A DNA stretch of 64,000 bases from an uncultured Thiodictyon sp. (lineage in GTDB: Bacteria; Pseudomonadota; Gammaproteobacteria; Chromatiales; Chromatiaceae), in assembly GCF_903946935.1 (NCBI RefSeq), contig NZ_CAJAXH010000216.1:1-64000 (forward strand). Reading direction: 5' to 3'. A program made the translations under genes and the position numbers. Below the pieces are notes generated by a model. It saw only the letters and a program-made list of their open reading frames with translations. It ran no database searches and was not told where the DNA came from. The stretch's first letter is position 1. Each line of letters begins with the position of its first letter. Positions 15,145 to 24,300 of this stretch are shown piece by piece.

Positions 15145-16758
15145 CTAATCGATTCCCAAGAAACCGACCACCTGCTCGACGATCTTCAGCACCGGCTCGG
15201 CGGTTTCGGCCAGCGACTTGGCCGCCTGCATCAGGCCATCGGCGGAGATGCGCAGGAGGCTCGGGTTCGGCGGTTCGATCTGGGCCTTGTCGACCAACTC
15301 CGCGGTCAGGGTCGCGACCGTCTCGGCCTCCTGTGTCCGGTCCGGCGGTACCAGGGCCAGGGCCGAACTGTGCGAGCAGTGCGGTCAACCGCTCCTTGGC
15401 CGCGTCGTCGACCTGCGGCAAGGTGCCGATGCCCTGGCTGACCTGCTCCAGTCTGGACTTGATGTTGATGATGCTGCCGCTGAAGTTGCCGGATTGGTGG
15501 ATGGTGTCGCCGCTGGTCATCTGGCCTATCTCCCGTGCGTTAAGAATCGTGTGGTGGATCGTTACCGGTTGGGGGCGGAGGGCAATTGCCGCGTCGATCA
15601 TGCGCTCCAGCACGGCATTGTGTCGGCGCTCGCTCGCGACCAATTCCTCATGGTGCTCCAGGCGCACGGCGAGGCGACCGCGTTCAGCTTCCAGCTCAAT
15701 TAGCCGCTGCTCGTAGCCCGCGACCAGGCGCCGATAATCGGCGTCCTTGTCCCCCTGGTCCGGCACCGCGATGCGGACGATGATACGTCCGTCCTCGGTA
15801 GTGTCGATGGACTGGACGCGCACCTGCGCCTCGCTGCCGTCGCCGGACTCGGCATAGTGTGCGCGCAAGTCATCGAAGGCGGCGCGGAAGGCGTCCCAGT
15901 CGATGCCATTGCGGAAGATCAGGTCCACGGTCTTGAGCGCCTGCTTAAACAGGGTGGTGAAGTCACCGGGGCCAAAGGTGCCGTCACCCTGGGGTCGGCG
16001 CTCGCGGCGCTCGCCGTTCGGGCCGGCCTCCAGAAAGACATAATCGGCGACGACGCCGTCCAGGCGGGTGGCGGTGTCGATGTTCCAGCCGTCCAGCAGG
16101 GCGCCGGTCAGGGTGGCGCCGGTCAGATCGGCACCGATCAGGGTCGCGCGGCTGAGATCGGCGTCGGTCAGGTCGGCGTGGGTCAGGTCGGCACCGGTTA
16201 GTTCCGCGTCGCAGAGGCGGGCACCGCGCAGGTTCGCACCGGCGAGCCAGGCGCCGTGGAGGTCGGCGTGGTCGAAGTCGCTGCCCGCGCCGTCCCCACT
16301 CACCAGCAGTTCACGCACCCGGCGGTCGGCCAGGATGGTCCTGCGGACATGGGCGATGTGCAGGTCGAGGGCACCGCGGAAGCGCGTGCGTGTGAGGTCG
16401 GCAGGGCTGCCGAGGCGGGCGTAGGCCATCCGGGCGCCGGAGAAGTTGGCGTCGGTCAGGTGCGCGTCGCGCAGATCGGTACCGGGCCAGGCGGCAATAG
16501 GGAGCACCCAGCGGCGCAGCCCCAGAAGCTGCGGGTCTTCGGCGAGGGCGCGGCGACGAAGGTACCAGCCGACCAAAATTAAGGACGTCGTTCCCATAAT
16601 AGCTAGAGCCGACATCTCAGACACAGACGCGGACACAGACGCCGCAGCAATCCGCAGAACGAAGCCCCACGCAGGTCCGCCCCGCGAAAGCTCGCTCCCC
16701 GCAGGTCGCCTTTGAAGCGTCTCCCGCGCAGCCGTTGTCCAGAAAAGTCCTTCGCCAT
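15145..16758 (-). pseudogene. pentapeptide-repeat protein with two frameshifts
   Basis: The central frame (14966-16636) encodes one hydrophobic helix (IMGTTSLILVGWYL), then tandem A(D/N)Lxx pentapeptides (LTGADLTHADLTDADLS and more), a coiled-coil-like middle and a TIHQSGNFSGSIINIKSRL segment. Upstream in another frame (ATG at 16758) lies the expected beginning, MAKDFSGQRLRGRRF, with more pentapeptides, broken about 16650-16665. Near 15365-15385 a second shift is needed to reach the natural C-terminus (VPPDRTQEAETVATLTAELV to VVGFLGID and TAG at 15145). Reassembled, it is about 535 residues: a membrane-tethered beta-helix protein with a coiled coil, function unknown. Either the gene is decayed or the sequence has errors in G/C runs. 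Confidence 0.75.
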
Positions 16759-16890
16759 TGTCCCGCTCCCGTTCGTCACCCCAGGAACCCGCCCAAGTCG
16801 TCGCCAGATTCTAGCCGAATGGCCACCCTTTGGGAGCCAACCGGAAGGGGAATCGGCCTCACCCTCGCCTTTGCGGACTTGCGCCGGGTC

Positions 16891-17286
16891 TCAAGCGCCG
16901 ATCAGGCGGCCAGCGAGTTCCGCGTAGGCGGGAAACTGGCCATCAAGGCTCAAGAGTTCGGCCTGATGCTCGATTGCGGTGGCGATGATGATGCGGTCCG
17001 CCGGGTCCTTATGGTGTTGGGTCAGCGCCGCCGCGCGGACGCCGATCTCGCAGGAGACCGGAAGGCAAAGGATGCCGGTTGGTGCCAGGGCACGCTGAAT
17101 CCACTGACAGGCGGGCAGCGGGAGATCGATCCGATTACGCTGCTCCAACAGGCTGACCTCCCAACAGGAGATACCGGACACCGCAGTCACATCGGCTGTC
17201 CGGATCGCTGAGACCATGGCGCGGGGCAGGTCTGCCCCGGCGCTGATGATCCACCGGAGCCAGACATGGGTGTCGAGGACGATCAG
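16891..17286 (-). CDS. PIN-domain (VapC-type) toxin, CTG start
   Basis: From a CTG at 17286 the frame reads (M)IVLDTHVWLRWIISAG and gives a complete 131-residue PIN domain. All four acidic residues of the nuclease site are visible: D in LDTH, E in SCWEVSLL, D in KDPADRIIIATA and D in SLDGQF. A start at the first ATG (17217) would remove the first catalytic Asp, so it is rejected. The CTG overlaps the antitoxin stop as CTGA, mimicking the usual ATGA coupling. VapC toxins cleave tRNA or rRNA. Use of CTG is unusual; a base error from ATG is the simple alternative. Confidence 0.8.
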   Translation of the reverse strand: MIVLDTHVWLRWIISAGADLPRAMVSAIRTADVTAVSGISCWEVSLLEQRNRIDLPLPACQWIQRALAPTGILCLPVSCEIGVRAAALTQHHKDPADRIIIATAIEHQAELLSLDGQFPAYAELAGRLIGA

Positions 17287-17507
17287 TGCAGTGCCTCCCA
17301 GTCGTCCGGGTCGCTTGCCGGGGAGATAATGTCGCCCAAGATTCGGCCCTTGCCGGCGATGTCCGGCGGCGGCTGACGGCGCGGGTACGCGGGCGGCTCA
17401 TCCAGCACCAAGAAAATGGCCTCCATCCGGACGCTCGGGGACAGAGGAGGCATGTTCACGATCTGTCCATTCTCGTTCGTCTCGACGATCAGTCGCGTGG
17501 CTTGCAT
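17283..17507 (-). CDS. antitoxin of the PIN toxin
   Basis: The 74-residue protein starts MQATRLIVETNENGQIVNMP; a GGAGG ribosome-binding sequence about 8 bases upstream decides this start over the longer frame (17603). It has an N-terminal strand region and a Pro-rich tail ending DIISPASDPDDWEALH. The gene overlaps the PIN toxin gene by 4 bases. No antitoxin superfamily is recognised with certainty; the DUF2281/AbrB-like small antitoxins are similar in size. The role is inferred from position. Confidence 0.7.
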   Translation of the reverse strand: MQATRLIVETNENGQIVNMPPLSPSVRMEAIFLVLDEPPAYPRRQPPPDIAGKGRILGDIISPASDPDDWEALH

Positions 17508-17769
17508 CTCGAATGCCTCCGACCTGTCAATCAATGCCACTGAAAGACTGCGTACTTGCCGCTCCTTTCGTATCACGCTGCAACGTGCGGTCGGCGGGCT
17601 CATTGGCCAAGAGGCGCCAGTCTTCCACCGGGGTCTGAATGCCCCCTAACGACCTGGGTTTTGGTGGGGTCCAATCCGACGCCACGGAGGGCACCGGCGG
17701 GTTGTGTGGGATTAGGATCTTGATCATGCTCGAAAAATATCATCATCGCGGGTCGACATCAAACCGCGG

Positions 17770-17930
17770 GGCACCCCGGGAAGCAGTGCTTCCCGGACCG
17801 CGTTCCCAAGTGGAACTTGGGAATCAGCGGAACCCCAGCGGGAAGTATCCCGTGGGAGCGGCTTCAGCCGCGACGAGACGCTGGCCGCTTGCGCGGGCGC
17901 GTCGCGGCTAAAGCCGCTCCCACCGGGGCT
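17770..17930. repeat. cluster of three palindromic repeats
   Basis: Three hairpins lie side by side: CGGGAAGCAGTGCTTCCCG, GTTCCCAAGTGGAACTTGGGAA, and a long stem GTGGGAGCGGCTTCAGCCGC (17851) paired with GCGGCTAAAGCCGCTCCCAC (17903-17922). They fill the gap between the PIN antitoxin gene and the 3' end of the DUF2126 gene. The 448-bp gap holds no gene that I can see. Confidence 0.7.
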
Positions 17931-17955
17931 GGGGCCTGGCTTTCAGGGCAATCTC

Positions 17956-20900
17956 TCAACACCCCGCCCGATACCGCAAATCGAGCGTATACGGATGCTC
18001 CCCCGCCGGCTCCTCCGCCGGGGCGTCGATGATCCCGGAGGTGTGGCCCATCAGCCGGAAGCGGGCGATGCGCCGGCTTTCGGCCTCATAGCTGTTGACC
18101 GGGAAGTTGCTCTCACTGCGCCCGCCCGGGTGGGCGACATAGTAGGTGCAGCCGCCGAGGCTGGCGCGGTTCCAGGTGTCGACGATCTCGAATACCAGCG
18201 GACCCTGGGCCGGGATGGTCGGGTGCAGGCCGGAGGGCGGGCTCCAGGCCTTGAAGCGGATGCCGGCGACGAATTCGGCCTTGCGACCGGTGGGGCGCAG
18301 CGGCACGCGCCGGCCATTGCAGGCGAGTACGTGGCGGTCGCCGACCAGGCCGTTGACCTTGACCTGCATCCGCTCGACTGATGAATCGACAAAGCGGGAG
18401 GTGCCCTGCGCCGTGACTTCCTCGCCCAGCACATGCCAGGGCTCGATGGCGGCGCGCAGTTCCATGTGGATACCGTTGTCGGTGACCAGGTCCCCGTAAT
18501 GGGGGAAGCGGAACTCGAAGAAGGGGTCGAACCAGGCGGCCTCGAAGGGGTAGCCGGCGCGCCGCAGGTCACAGATGACGTCCTCGAAGTCCACGCGGGC
18601 AAAGTGCGGCAACAGGAAGCGGTCGTGCAGTTCGGTGCCCCAGCGCACCGGCTTGCGGCAATAGGGTTCCTTCCAGAAGCGGGCGACCAGGGTACGCAGG
18701 AGCGCAATCTGCGCCAGGCTCATGCGCGCGTGGGGCGGCATCTCGAAGCCGCGGAACTCGACGATGCCCTGCCGCCCGGACGCGCTGTCCGGCGAGTAGA
18801 GCTTGTCGATGCAGAACTCGGTGCGGTGGGTATTGCCGGTGACGTCGGTCAACAGGTTGCGCAGCACCCGGTCGACGATCCAGGGCTGGGCGACCTCGCC
18901 TTTGGGCATCTGCTGGAAGGCGATGGCCAGCTCATAGAGCCGGTCGTCGCGCGCCTCGTCCACCCGCGGGGCCTGGCTGGTGGGGCCGATAAACATGCCG
19001 GAGAAGAGATAGGACAGGCTCGGGTGGTGCTGCCAGTAGGTGATCAGGCTCTGCACCAGGTCGGGCCGGCGCAAGAGCGGGCTGTCCGCCGGGGTGGAGC
19101 CGCCCAAGGTCACATGGTTGCCGCCGCCGGTGCCGGTGTGGCGCCCGTCGAGCATGAACTTTTCGGTGCCGAGCCGGGCAAGCCGGGCCTCCGCATAGAG
19201 GATGTTGATGTCGCGCACCAGGTCGTCCCAGGACTCGGCCGGGTGGATATTGACCTCGATCACGCCCGGGTCGGGGGTGACGGCGAGCTTCTGGAGCCGG
19301 TGGTCGCGCGGCGGCTCGTAGCCCTCAATGATGATCGGCATCGCAAGCTCTGCCGCCGTGTCCTCCAGACACAGGGCCAGATCCAGCCAGTGCTCCAGGT
19401 GGGTCAGCGGCGGCAGGAAGCAGTAGAGCCGGCCCTCGCGCGCCTCGATGCAGAGCGCGGTGCGCACCAGGTCCGGGTGCAGCTCGTCCGGTAGTGCAAC
19501 CTGGGGGTGCAGCGCCTGCTGTGAGTGATCGGCCGGTGTCAGTCGGCCGTAGCGCGCGGCGATGGCCCGCGGGTCCGCGCCCTGTTCACGCAGGGGCTGC
19601 GGGGGTTGAGCCGGCTGCACCACCTGGCTGTAGCGGCGCGTGACCTCGTCGGTGGGCGAGCGCAAGGAGCTGACCGGCTCGAAGGGGTTGCGCTCCGGCA
19701 CCTGGTCCAGCTCGGCCTCCGGGATAAACGGCAGGCTGTCCAAAGGCAGGCGAAAGCCCATCGGTGAGTCGCCGGGGACCAGGAACAGGCGCCCGTCGCG
19801 GAAGGTCCACTTGCCGCTCTTCCAGCCGCCCTGATCGCCGAAGCCCCACCAGCGCAGCGGTAGGGTGTAACCGGTGACCTGGTTCAACCCCTGGTCGAAG
19901 AGCCGGGCGAGGCGCTTGCGCTCATTGGGGTCCTTGAGCTTGTTGTCGAGCGGGTCGACATTGACGGGCAGGCGTTGCTCCTTCCACAGGTAGTACCAGA
20001 CGTCCTCGTAGGCGGGTTCCGCGTGCGCCGGGTCGACGCCTAGATGCTTGGCCAGGGTGCGGATGAAGGTCGCCGCCTCTTTGGGTCCATGGCCGTAATC
20101 CTGGCTCTCCAGGCCGAACAGGGCGGGGTCGCGCCACACCGGCTGACCGTCCTTGCGCCAGTAGCAGGAGAGCGCCCAGCGCGGGAGTTGCTCGCCGGGA
20201 TACCACTTGCCTTGGCCGATGTGCAGCAGTCCGCCCGGGGCATAGTGACCCTTGAGCCGCTGCAGCAGGTCCTCCGCCAGGCCCTTCTTGGTCGGCCCGA
20301 GGGCGGCGATGTTCCATTCGGCTCCCTCCATGTCGTCGATGGAGACGAAGGTGGGCTCCCCGCCCATGGTCAGGCGCACGTCGTTGGCCTTCAGCTCCGC
20401 GTCGACCTTGTGCCCCAGGTCCTCGATGGCCGCCCACTGCTCGTCGGTGTAGGGCTTGGTGACCCGCGGGTCCTCGTGGATTCGCCGCACCTCGTTGTGG
20501 AAATAAAACTCCACCTCGCACTTGTCCATGGCCCCGGTGATGGGGGCGGCGCTGGAGGGGTCGGGCGAGCAGGCGAGCGGGATGTGACCCTCGCCGGCAA
20601 AGAGCCCGGAGGTGGGGTCGAGCCCGATCCAGCCGGCGCCGGGGCAGTAGACCTCGGTCCAGGCGTGCAGGTCGGTGAAATCCTTCTCCGGCCCCGAGGG
20701 GCCGTCCAGGGACTTCTGGTCGGCGGTGAGCTGCACCAGATAACCGGAGACGAAGCGCGCGGCGAAGCCCAGGTGACGCAGGACCTGCACCAGCACCCAG
20801 GCGGAGTCCCGGCAGGACCCCTTGGCCAGCCCCAGGCTCTGCTCGCAGGTCTGGATGCCGGGCTCCATGCGGATCACATAGCCGATGGTCTCCTGGAGTC

Positions 20901-21351
20901 GCTGGTTGATGTCGACCAGGAAATAGACCGTCTCCCGCGGCGTGCGGTCGACCCCGGTCAGCCATTGCGTGAGCAGCGGGCCGCGCTCCTTGATCTCCAT
21001 GTAGGGCGCCAACTCCTTGCGGAGCTGCTCGTCATACACGAAGGGAAAATTGTAGGCGTACTCCTCCAGGAAGAAGTCGAACGGGTTGATCGTGAGCATC
21101 TCAGCGATCACGTCCACTTCCACCGAGAATTTGCGGGTCTTCTCCGGGAAGACTAAGCGAGCCAGGTAGTTACCGAAGGGGTCTTGCTGCCAGTTGAGGA
21201 AGTGATCGGCCGGTTCGATCTTCAGCGAGTAGGCGCGGATGGGGGTGCGGCAGTGGGCCGCCGGGCGCAGCCGCACCACGTGGGGCGACAGGTTCACCGG
21301 GCGGTCGAACTGGTATTCGGTCTTATGATTGATCTGGACGAGGATCGACAT
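17956..21351 (-). CDS. transglutaminase-like/DUF2126 protein
   Basis: The frame is read from MSILVQINHKTEYQFDRPVN (start 21351), giving 1131 residues; the longer frame adds unrelated sequence. An N-terminal beta domain (1-110) precedes a transglutaminase-like cysteine peptidase/amidase core with Cys in AKGSCRDSAWVLVQVL (about 170), His in LHAWTEVYCPGAGW (about 230) and Asp in GLDPTSG. The remaining ~800 residues are the DUF2126 region (RLTMGGEPTFVSIDDMEGAEWN and GTGGGNHVTLGGST). It heads a module with the ATP-grasp, alpha-E and second transglutaminase-like genes, on the opposite strand. Such modules are proposed to make or cut peptide-amide linkages; the substrate is unknown. Confidence 0.88.
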   Translation of the reverse strand: MSILVQINHKTEYQFDRPVNLSPHVVRLRPAAHCRTPIRAYSLKIEPADHFLNWQQDPFGNYLARLVFPEKTRKFSVEVDVIAEMLTINPFDFFLEEYAYNFPFVYDEQLRKELAPYMEIKERGPLLTQWLTGVDRTPRETVYFLVDINQRLQETIGYVIRMEPGIQTCEQSLGLAKGSCRDSAWVLVQVLRHLGFAARFVSGYLVQLTADQKSLDGPSGPEKDFTDLHAWTEVYCPGAGWIGLDPTSGLFAGEGHIPLACSPDPSSAAPITGAMDKCEVEFYFHNEVRRIHEDPRVTKPYTDEQWAAIEDLGHKVDAELKANDVRLTMGGEPTFVSIDDMEGAEWNIAALGPTKKGLAEDLLQRLKGHYAPGGLLHIGQGKWYPGEQLPRWALSCYWRKDGQPVWRDPALFGLESQDYGHGPKEAATFIRTLAKHLGVDPAHAEPAYEDVWYYLWKEQRLPVNVDPLDNKLKDPNERKRLARLFDQGLNQVTGYTLPLRWWGFGDQGGWKSGKWTFRDGRLFLVPGDSPMGFRLPLDSLPFIPEAELDQVPERNPFEPVSSLRSPTDEVTRRYSQVVQPAQPPQPLREQGADPRAIAARYGRLTPADHSQQALHPQVALPDELHPDLVRTALCIEAREGRLYCFLPPLTHLEHWLDLALCLEDTAAELAMPIIIEGYEPPRDHRLQKLAVTPDPGVIEVNIHPAESWDDLVRDINILYAEARLARLGTEKFMLDGRHTGTGGGNHVTLGGSTPADSPLLRRPDLVQSLITYWQHHPSLSYLFSGMFIGPTSQAPRVDEARDDRLYELAIAFQQMPKGEVAQPWIVDRVLRNLLTDVTGNTHRTEFCIDKLYSPDSASGRQGIVEFRGFEMPPHARMSLAQIALLRTLVARFWKEPYCRKPVRWGTELHDRFLLPHFARVDFEDVICDLRRAGYPFEAAWFDPFFEFRFPHYGDLVTDNGIHMELRAAIEPWHVLGEEVTAQGTSRFVDSSVERMQVKVNGLVGDRHVLACNGRRVPLRPTGRKAEFVAGIRFKAWSPPSGLHPTIPAQGPLVFEIVDTWNRASLGGCTYYVAHPGGRSESNFPVNSYEAESRRIARFRLMGHTSGIIDAPAEEPAGEHPYTLDLRYRAGC

Positions 21352-21609
21352 GGAGGGGGTCCGGACTCCGAGGTTGGGCGCAGGCAATAGGGCGGGGAAG
21401 CAGGATTTATTCCAGCCTAGCAGCCCATGGTAGCCGGCCGGGTCGCCCACGTCCATGCGCTGGCGTTAACGCGATTCCCGGCCGCGGATCGTGGCAGGCT
21501 GCACTGTTTCGGCCCCGCCGCGGTGCGGGCTGCGCGATCTTAGGGCGTGCCGCTCGCCACCCGAGCGCGGCTGACCGCCCGGGGGCGCGGACGCGGCCTG
21601 GCTCGATGT

Positions 21610-21626
21610 TTGGCATGGTTTCTGCT
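21610..21626 (+). promoter_or_regulatory. candidate sigma-54 (-24/-12) promoter
   Basis: TTGGCATGGTTTCTGCT has GG and GC spaced by exactly 10 bases and matches the RpoN consensus TTGGCACG-N4-TTGCW at most positions. It lies 40 bases upstream of the ATP-grasp start, within the 314-bp divergent intergenic region. It is followed by an AT-rich TATATATA stretch and then by the AAGGAG ribosome-binding site. No enhancer site was identified. Confidence 0.5.
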
Positions 21627-21665
21627 ATATATACGCAAACACCCAAGCCACAAGGAGCCCGCATC

Positions 21666-23138
21666 ATGCTGAGGCAATTCCAATCTGGTGGCGGCGGCCA
21701 GACCCAGTCCCAGTCGGCTGGCCCCGCGATGGCCTATCACGAGTTCTACAGCGACAACTTCCTGCCCCGCGAGCACTATCGCCCGATGTGGGAGCACATC
21801 CAGGGCACCGGGCAGCAGATGCTCGGCGCCAAGGCGCACGAGGCGCACCTCGCCCTGCACACAGAGGGTGTGACCTTCACTGTCTATTCCGACCAGGATG
21901 AGGGCATCGAGCGCGTCTGGCCCTTCGATATCCTGCCGCGCATCATCACCGCGGACGAGTGGACCATGCTGGAGGCGGGGCTCAAGCAGCGCATCCGGGC
22001 GCTCAACCTGTTCCTGAAGGACATCTATCACGGTCAGCGCATCCTGAAAGACGGGGTGGTGCCGCCTGAGCTGATCTATCGCGGCAAGGACTTCCGTCGC
22101 GAGATCATGGACATCGATCCGCCACACGACATCTACACCCATATCAGCGGGGTCGACCTGATCCGTGACGAGGCGGGGCGCTATCTGGTCCTGGAGGACA
22201 ATCTGCGCACGCCCTCCGGTGTTTCCTACATGATCGAGAACCGGATCGTGGAGCGGCGCATCCTCCCGGAGTTCTTCGCCCGCTACAAGGTCCGGCGGGT
22301 CGAGCACTATCCGGCCCTGCTGCTCCAGGCCCTGCGCTTTCTCTCACCGCGCGGCCCAGACGAGGCCACGATCGTGGTCCTGACCCCCGGGATCTACAAC
22401 TCGGCCTATTTCGAGCACACCTTCCTGGCCAAGGAGATGGGTGTGGAGCTGGCCGAGGGTCGGGATCTCGTGTGCGAGAACGACAAGGTCTATCTGAAAA
22501 CGACGCAGGGCCTGCGCCGGGTGGACGTGGTCTACCGGCGGGTGGACGACGACTTCCTCGACCCCCTGGTCTTCCGCGCCGACTCCACCCTGGGGGTCGC
22601 CGGGATCATCGACGCTTGGCGTGCCGGCAACGTGGCCCTGGTCAACGCCCCCGGCAGCGGCATCGCCGACGACAAGGCGGTCTATGCCTATGTCCCGGAG
22701 ATCATTCGTTACTACCTGGGGGAGGCGCCGATCTTACAGAACGTGCCCACCTACCAGATGACCGACCACCAGGACCGTGCCTATGTGCTGGATAACATGG
22801 AGCGGATGGTAATCAAGGCGGTGGCGGAGTCCGGCGGTTACGGGATGCTGATGGGGCCCGCGTCCACCGCCGCGCAACGCGCCGAGTTCGTCAAGAAGAT
22901 CAATGAGAATCCGCGCAACTATATCGCCCAGCCGGTGGTGCAGTTGTCGCGACACATCTGTTATCTGGATGGCGAACTGGAGTCCCGTCACCTGGATCTC
23001 CGCCCCTTCATCATCTATGGCGACGGCATCGAGGTGGTCCCCGGGGGACTGACGCGCGTGGCCCTCACCAAGGGGTCGCTGGTGGTCAATTCATCCCAGG
23101 GCGGCGGGAGCAAAGACACCTGGGTCCTGGCCGACTGA
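21666..23138 (+). CDS. circularly permuted ATP-grasp protein (DUF404/DUF407)
   Basis: The protein starts MLRQFQSGGGGQTQSQ after a clear AAGGAG, giving 490 residues. Conserved family stretches include MEHIQ-like MWEHIQGTGQQ, LKDIYHGQRILKDGVVPPEL, LEDNLRTPSGVSYMIENR, NAPGSGIADDKAVYAYVP and KAVAESGGYGMLMGP. The order is that of the circularly permuted ATP-grasp ligases (DUF404/DUF407), which form amide bonds using ATP. It is followed by alpha-E and transglutaminase-like genes on the same strand, likely one operon driven by the sigma-54-type site upstream. Confidence 0.9.
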   Translation: MLRQFQSGGGGQTQSQSAGPAMAYHEFYSDNFLPREHYRPMWEHIQGTGQQMLGAKAHEAHLALHTEGVTFTVYSDQDEGIERVWPFDILPRIITADEWTMLEAGLKQRIRALNLFLKDIYHGQRILKDGVVPPELIYRGKDFRREIMDIDPPHDIYTHISGVDLIRDEAGRYLVLEDNLRTPSGVSYMIENRIVERRILPEFFARYKVRRVEHYPALLLQALRFLSPRGPDEATIVVLTPGIYNSAYFEHTFLAKEMGVELAEGRDLVCENDKVYLKTTQGLRRVDVVYRRVDDDFLDPLVFRADSTLGVAGIIDAWRAGNVALVNAPGSGIADDKAVYAYVPEIIRYYLGEAPILQNVPTYQMTDHQDRAYVLDNMERMVIKAVAESGGYGMLMGPASTAAQRAEFVKKINENPRNYIAQPVVQLSRHICYLDGELESRHLDLRPFIIYGDGIEVVPGGLTRVALTKGSLVVNSSQGGGSKDTWVLAD

Positions 23139-23160
23139 GATGCGGTCGGACAGAATTCAG

Positions 23161-23326
23161 TCCGCAAATGAACGCAAATAAAGATGCGGCGATCTGCGGT
23201 CGGTTATCCCGTTTTTGTTGCGGCGTCGCTCCAGTCGCTCGGTATCCCTCGTTGGTATCGGCGAGGATGCGCGGTGCGTATTTCGTGCGTTGGGTTCATT
23301 TGCGTTCATTCGCGTTCATTTGCGGA
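23161..23326. repeat. inverted-repeat-bounded element (family A, CCGCAAATGAACG)
   Basis: The left arm TCCGCAAATGAACGCAAATA (23161-23180) and the right arm TTTGCGTTCATTCGCGTTCATTTGCGGA (about 23299-23326) are reverse complements, enclosing about 115 bases of unrelated sequence. The second copy is at 29849-30075 with a different interior. It lies between the ATP-grasp and alpha-E genes without separating them by a visible terminator. Confidence 0.75.
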
Positions 23327-23337
23327 CAATCTCTTCC

Positions 23338-24300
23338 ATGTTGAGTCGAATCGGTGAATCGCTGTATTGGATGACGCGCAACCTGGAGCGTGCGGACGAC
23401 ACCGCGCGGATCCTGGATATCAATGTCGTCTACATGCTGGAGGCGGATGAAGGGGCTACCGAGGAGATGCAGTGGCAGCCGCTGCTGAATATCGTCGGCG
23501 CCGATGAAATCTATCCTGTACGCTATCCGGACAAGCGGGTGACGGTACAGCGGGTCATCCACCTGCTGACGCAAGAAAAGGACAATCCCGGCTCGCTCTA
23601 CAATAGCGTGAGGCTCGCCCGGGAGAATGCCCGCGTGGTGCGTGACCGTATCTCCAGCGCGATGTGGGAGGCGATCAACGAATTCTGGCTGTCGGTTGAC
23701 AAGCATCTGAAGACCACGCTTCAGCCCTGGCGGGCGGCGGAATTCTACGCCCATGTCCACCGGGAGGTCGCGACCTTTTATGGATTCGCCCAGAGCAGCA
23801 TGATGCGCGGCGAGGCCTATGGCTTCACCGTGCTCGGCACGCTGCTGGAGCGGGCGGACATGACCGCGCGTATCCTGGACGTGCGTTACCATCTGTTGCT
23901 CCCGGACCTGAGCCTGGTCGGCTCGCCCCTGGACTATTACCAATGGGGGGCCTTGCTCAAATCGCTCTCCGGGTTCGATGCCTATCGGCGTCAATACCAT
24001 GCCGGCATCCGTCCCATCGAGGTCGTGGAGTTCACCATCCTCAATCCGGATTTTCCGCGCTCGCTGACCTATTGTCTGAATGGCATGGAGGGGGCGCTGA
24101 CGCGCATCGGTCTGGTGGAAAAGGGTGAGGTCCCGCAGGCCTTGGCGGCCCTGCGGCAACATCTGGCCGTGGCCTCCCCGCGTGTCATCCTGGACCAGGG
24201 GCTGCACGAGTATCTCGATCGTTACCTGGTCCTGTTGGCGGACCTGGCCACCGCCCTGCAGGGGGACTATTTCGAGGCCCACCTGGGAGAAGCGCCTTGA
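23338..24300 (+). CDS. alpha-E domain protein (DUF403)
   Basis: The frame is read from MLSRIGESLYWMTRNLERAD (23338), giving 320 all-helical residues. The conserved opening with Y-W-M-x-R-x-L-E-R-A-x-x-x-A-R and repeats of it (LLERADMTARILDVRYHLLL) are diagnostic of the alpha-E domain. The domain regularly accompanies circularly permuted ATP-grasp and transglutaminase proteins and is thought to act with them. The longer frame to 23215 would read through the repeat element and is rejected. Its stop overlaps the next start. Confidence 0.9.
   Translation: MLSRIGESLYWMTRNLERADDTARILDINVVYMLEADEGATEEMQWQPLLNIVGADEIYPVRYPDKRVTVQRVIHLLTQEKDNPGSLYNSVRLARENARVVRDRISSAMWEAINEFWLSVDKHLKTTLQPWRAAEFYAHVHREVATFYGFAQSSMMRGEAYGFTVLGTLLERADMTARILDVRYHLLLPDLSLVGSPLDYYQWGALLKSLSGFDAYRRQYHAGIRPIEVVEFTILNPDFPRSLTYCLNGMEGALTRIGLVEKGEVPQALAALRQHLAVASPRVILDQGLHEYLDRYLVLLADLATALQGDYFEAHLGEAP

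Noticed and set aside
11809-16758. A DGR reverse transcriptase or template repeat within the window
   Set aside because: No frame shows the reverse-transcriptase YxDD region, and no adenine-rich near-copy of 14476-14562 was found by eye; a trans-acting DGR outside the window stays open.
20044-21156. Long open frame antisense to the DUF2126 gene
   Set aside because: Shadow of a strongly supported gene; low-complexity translation without motifs.
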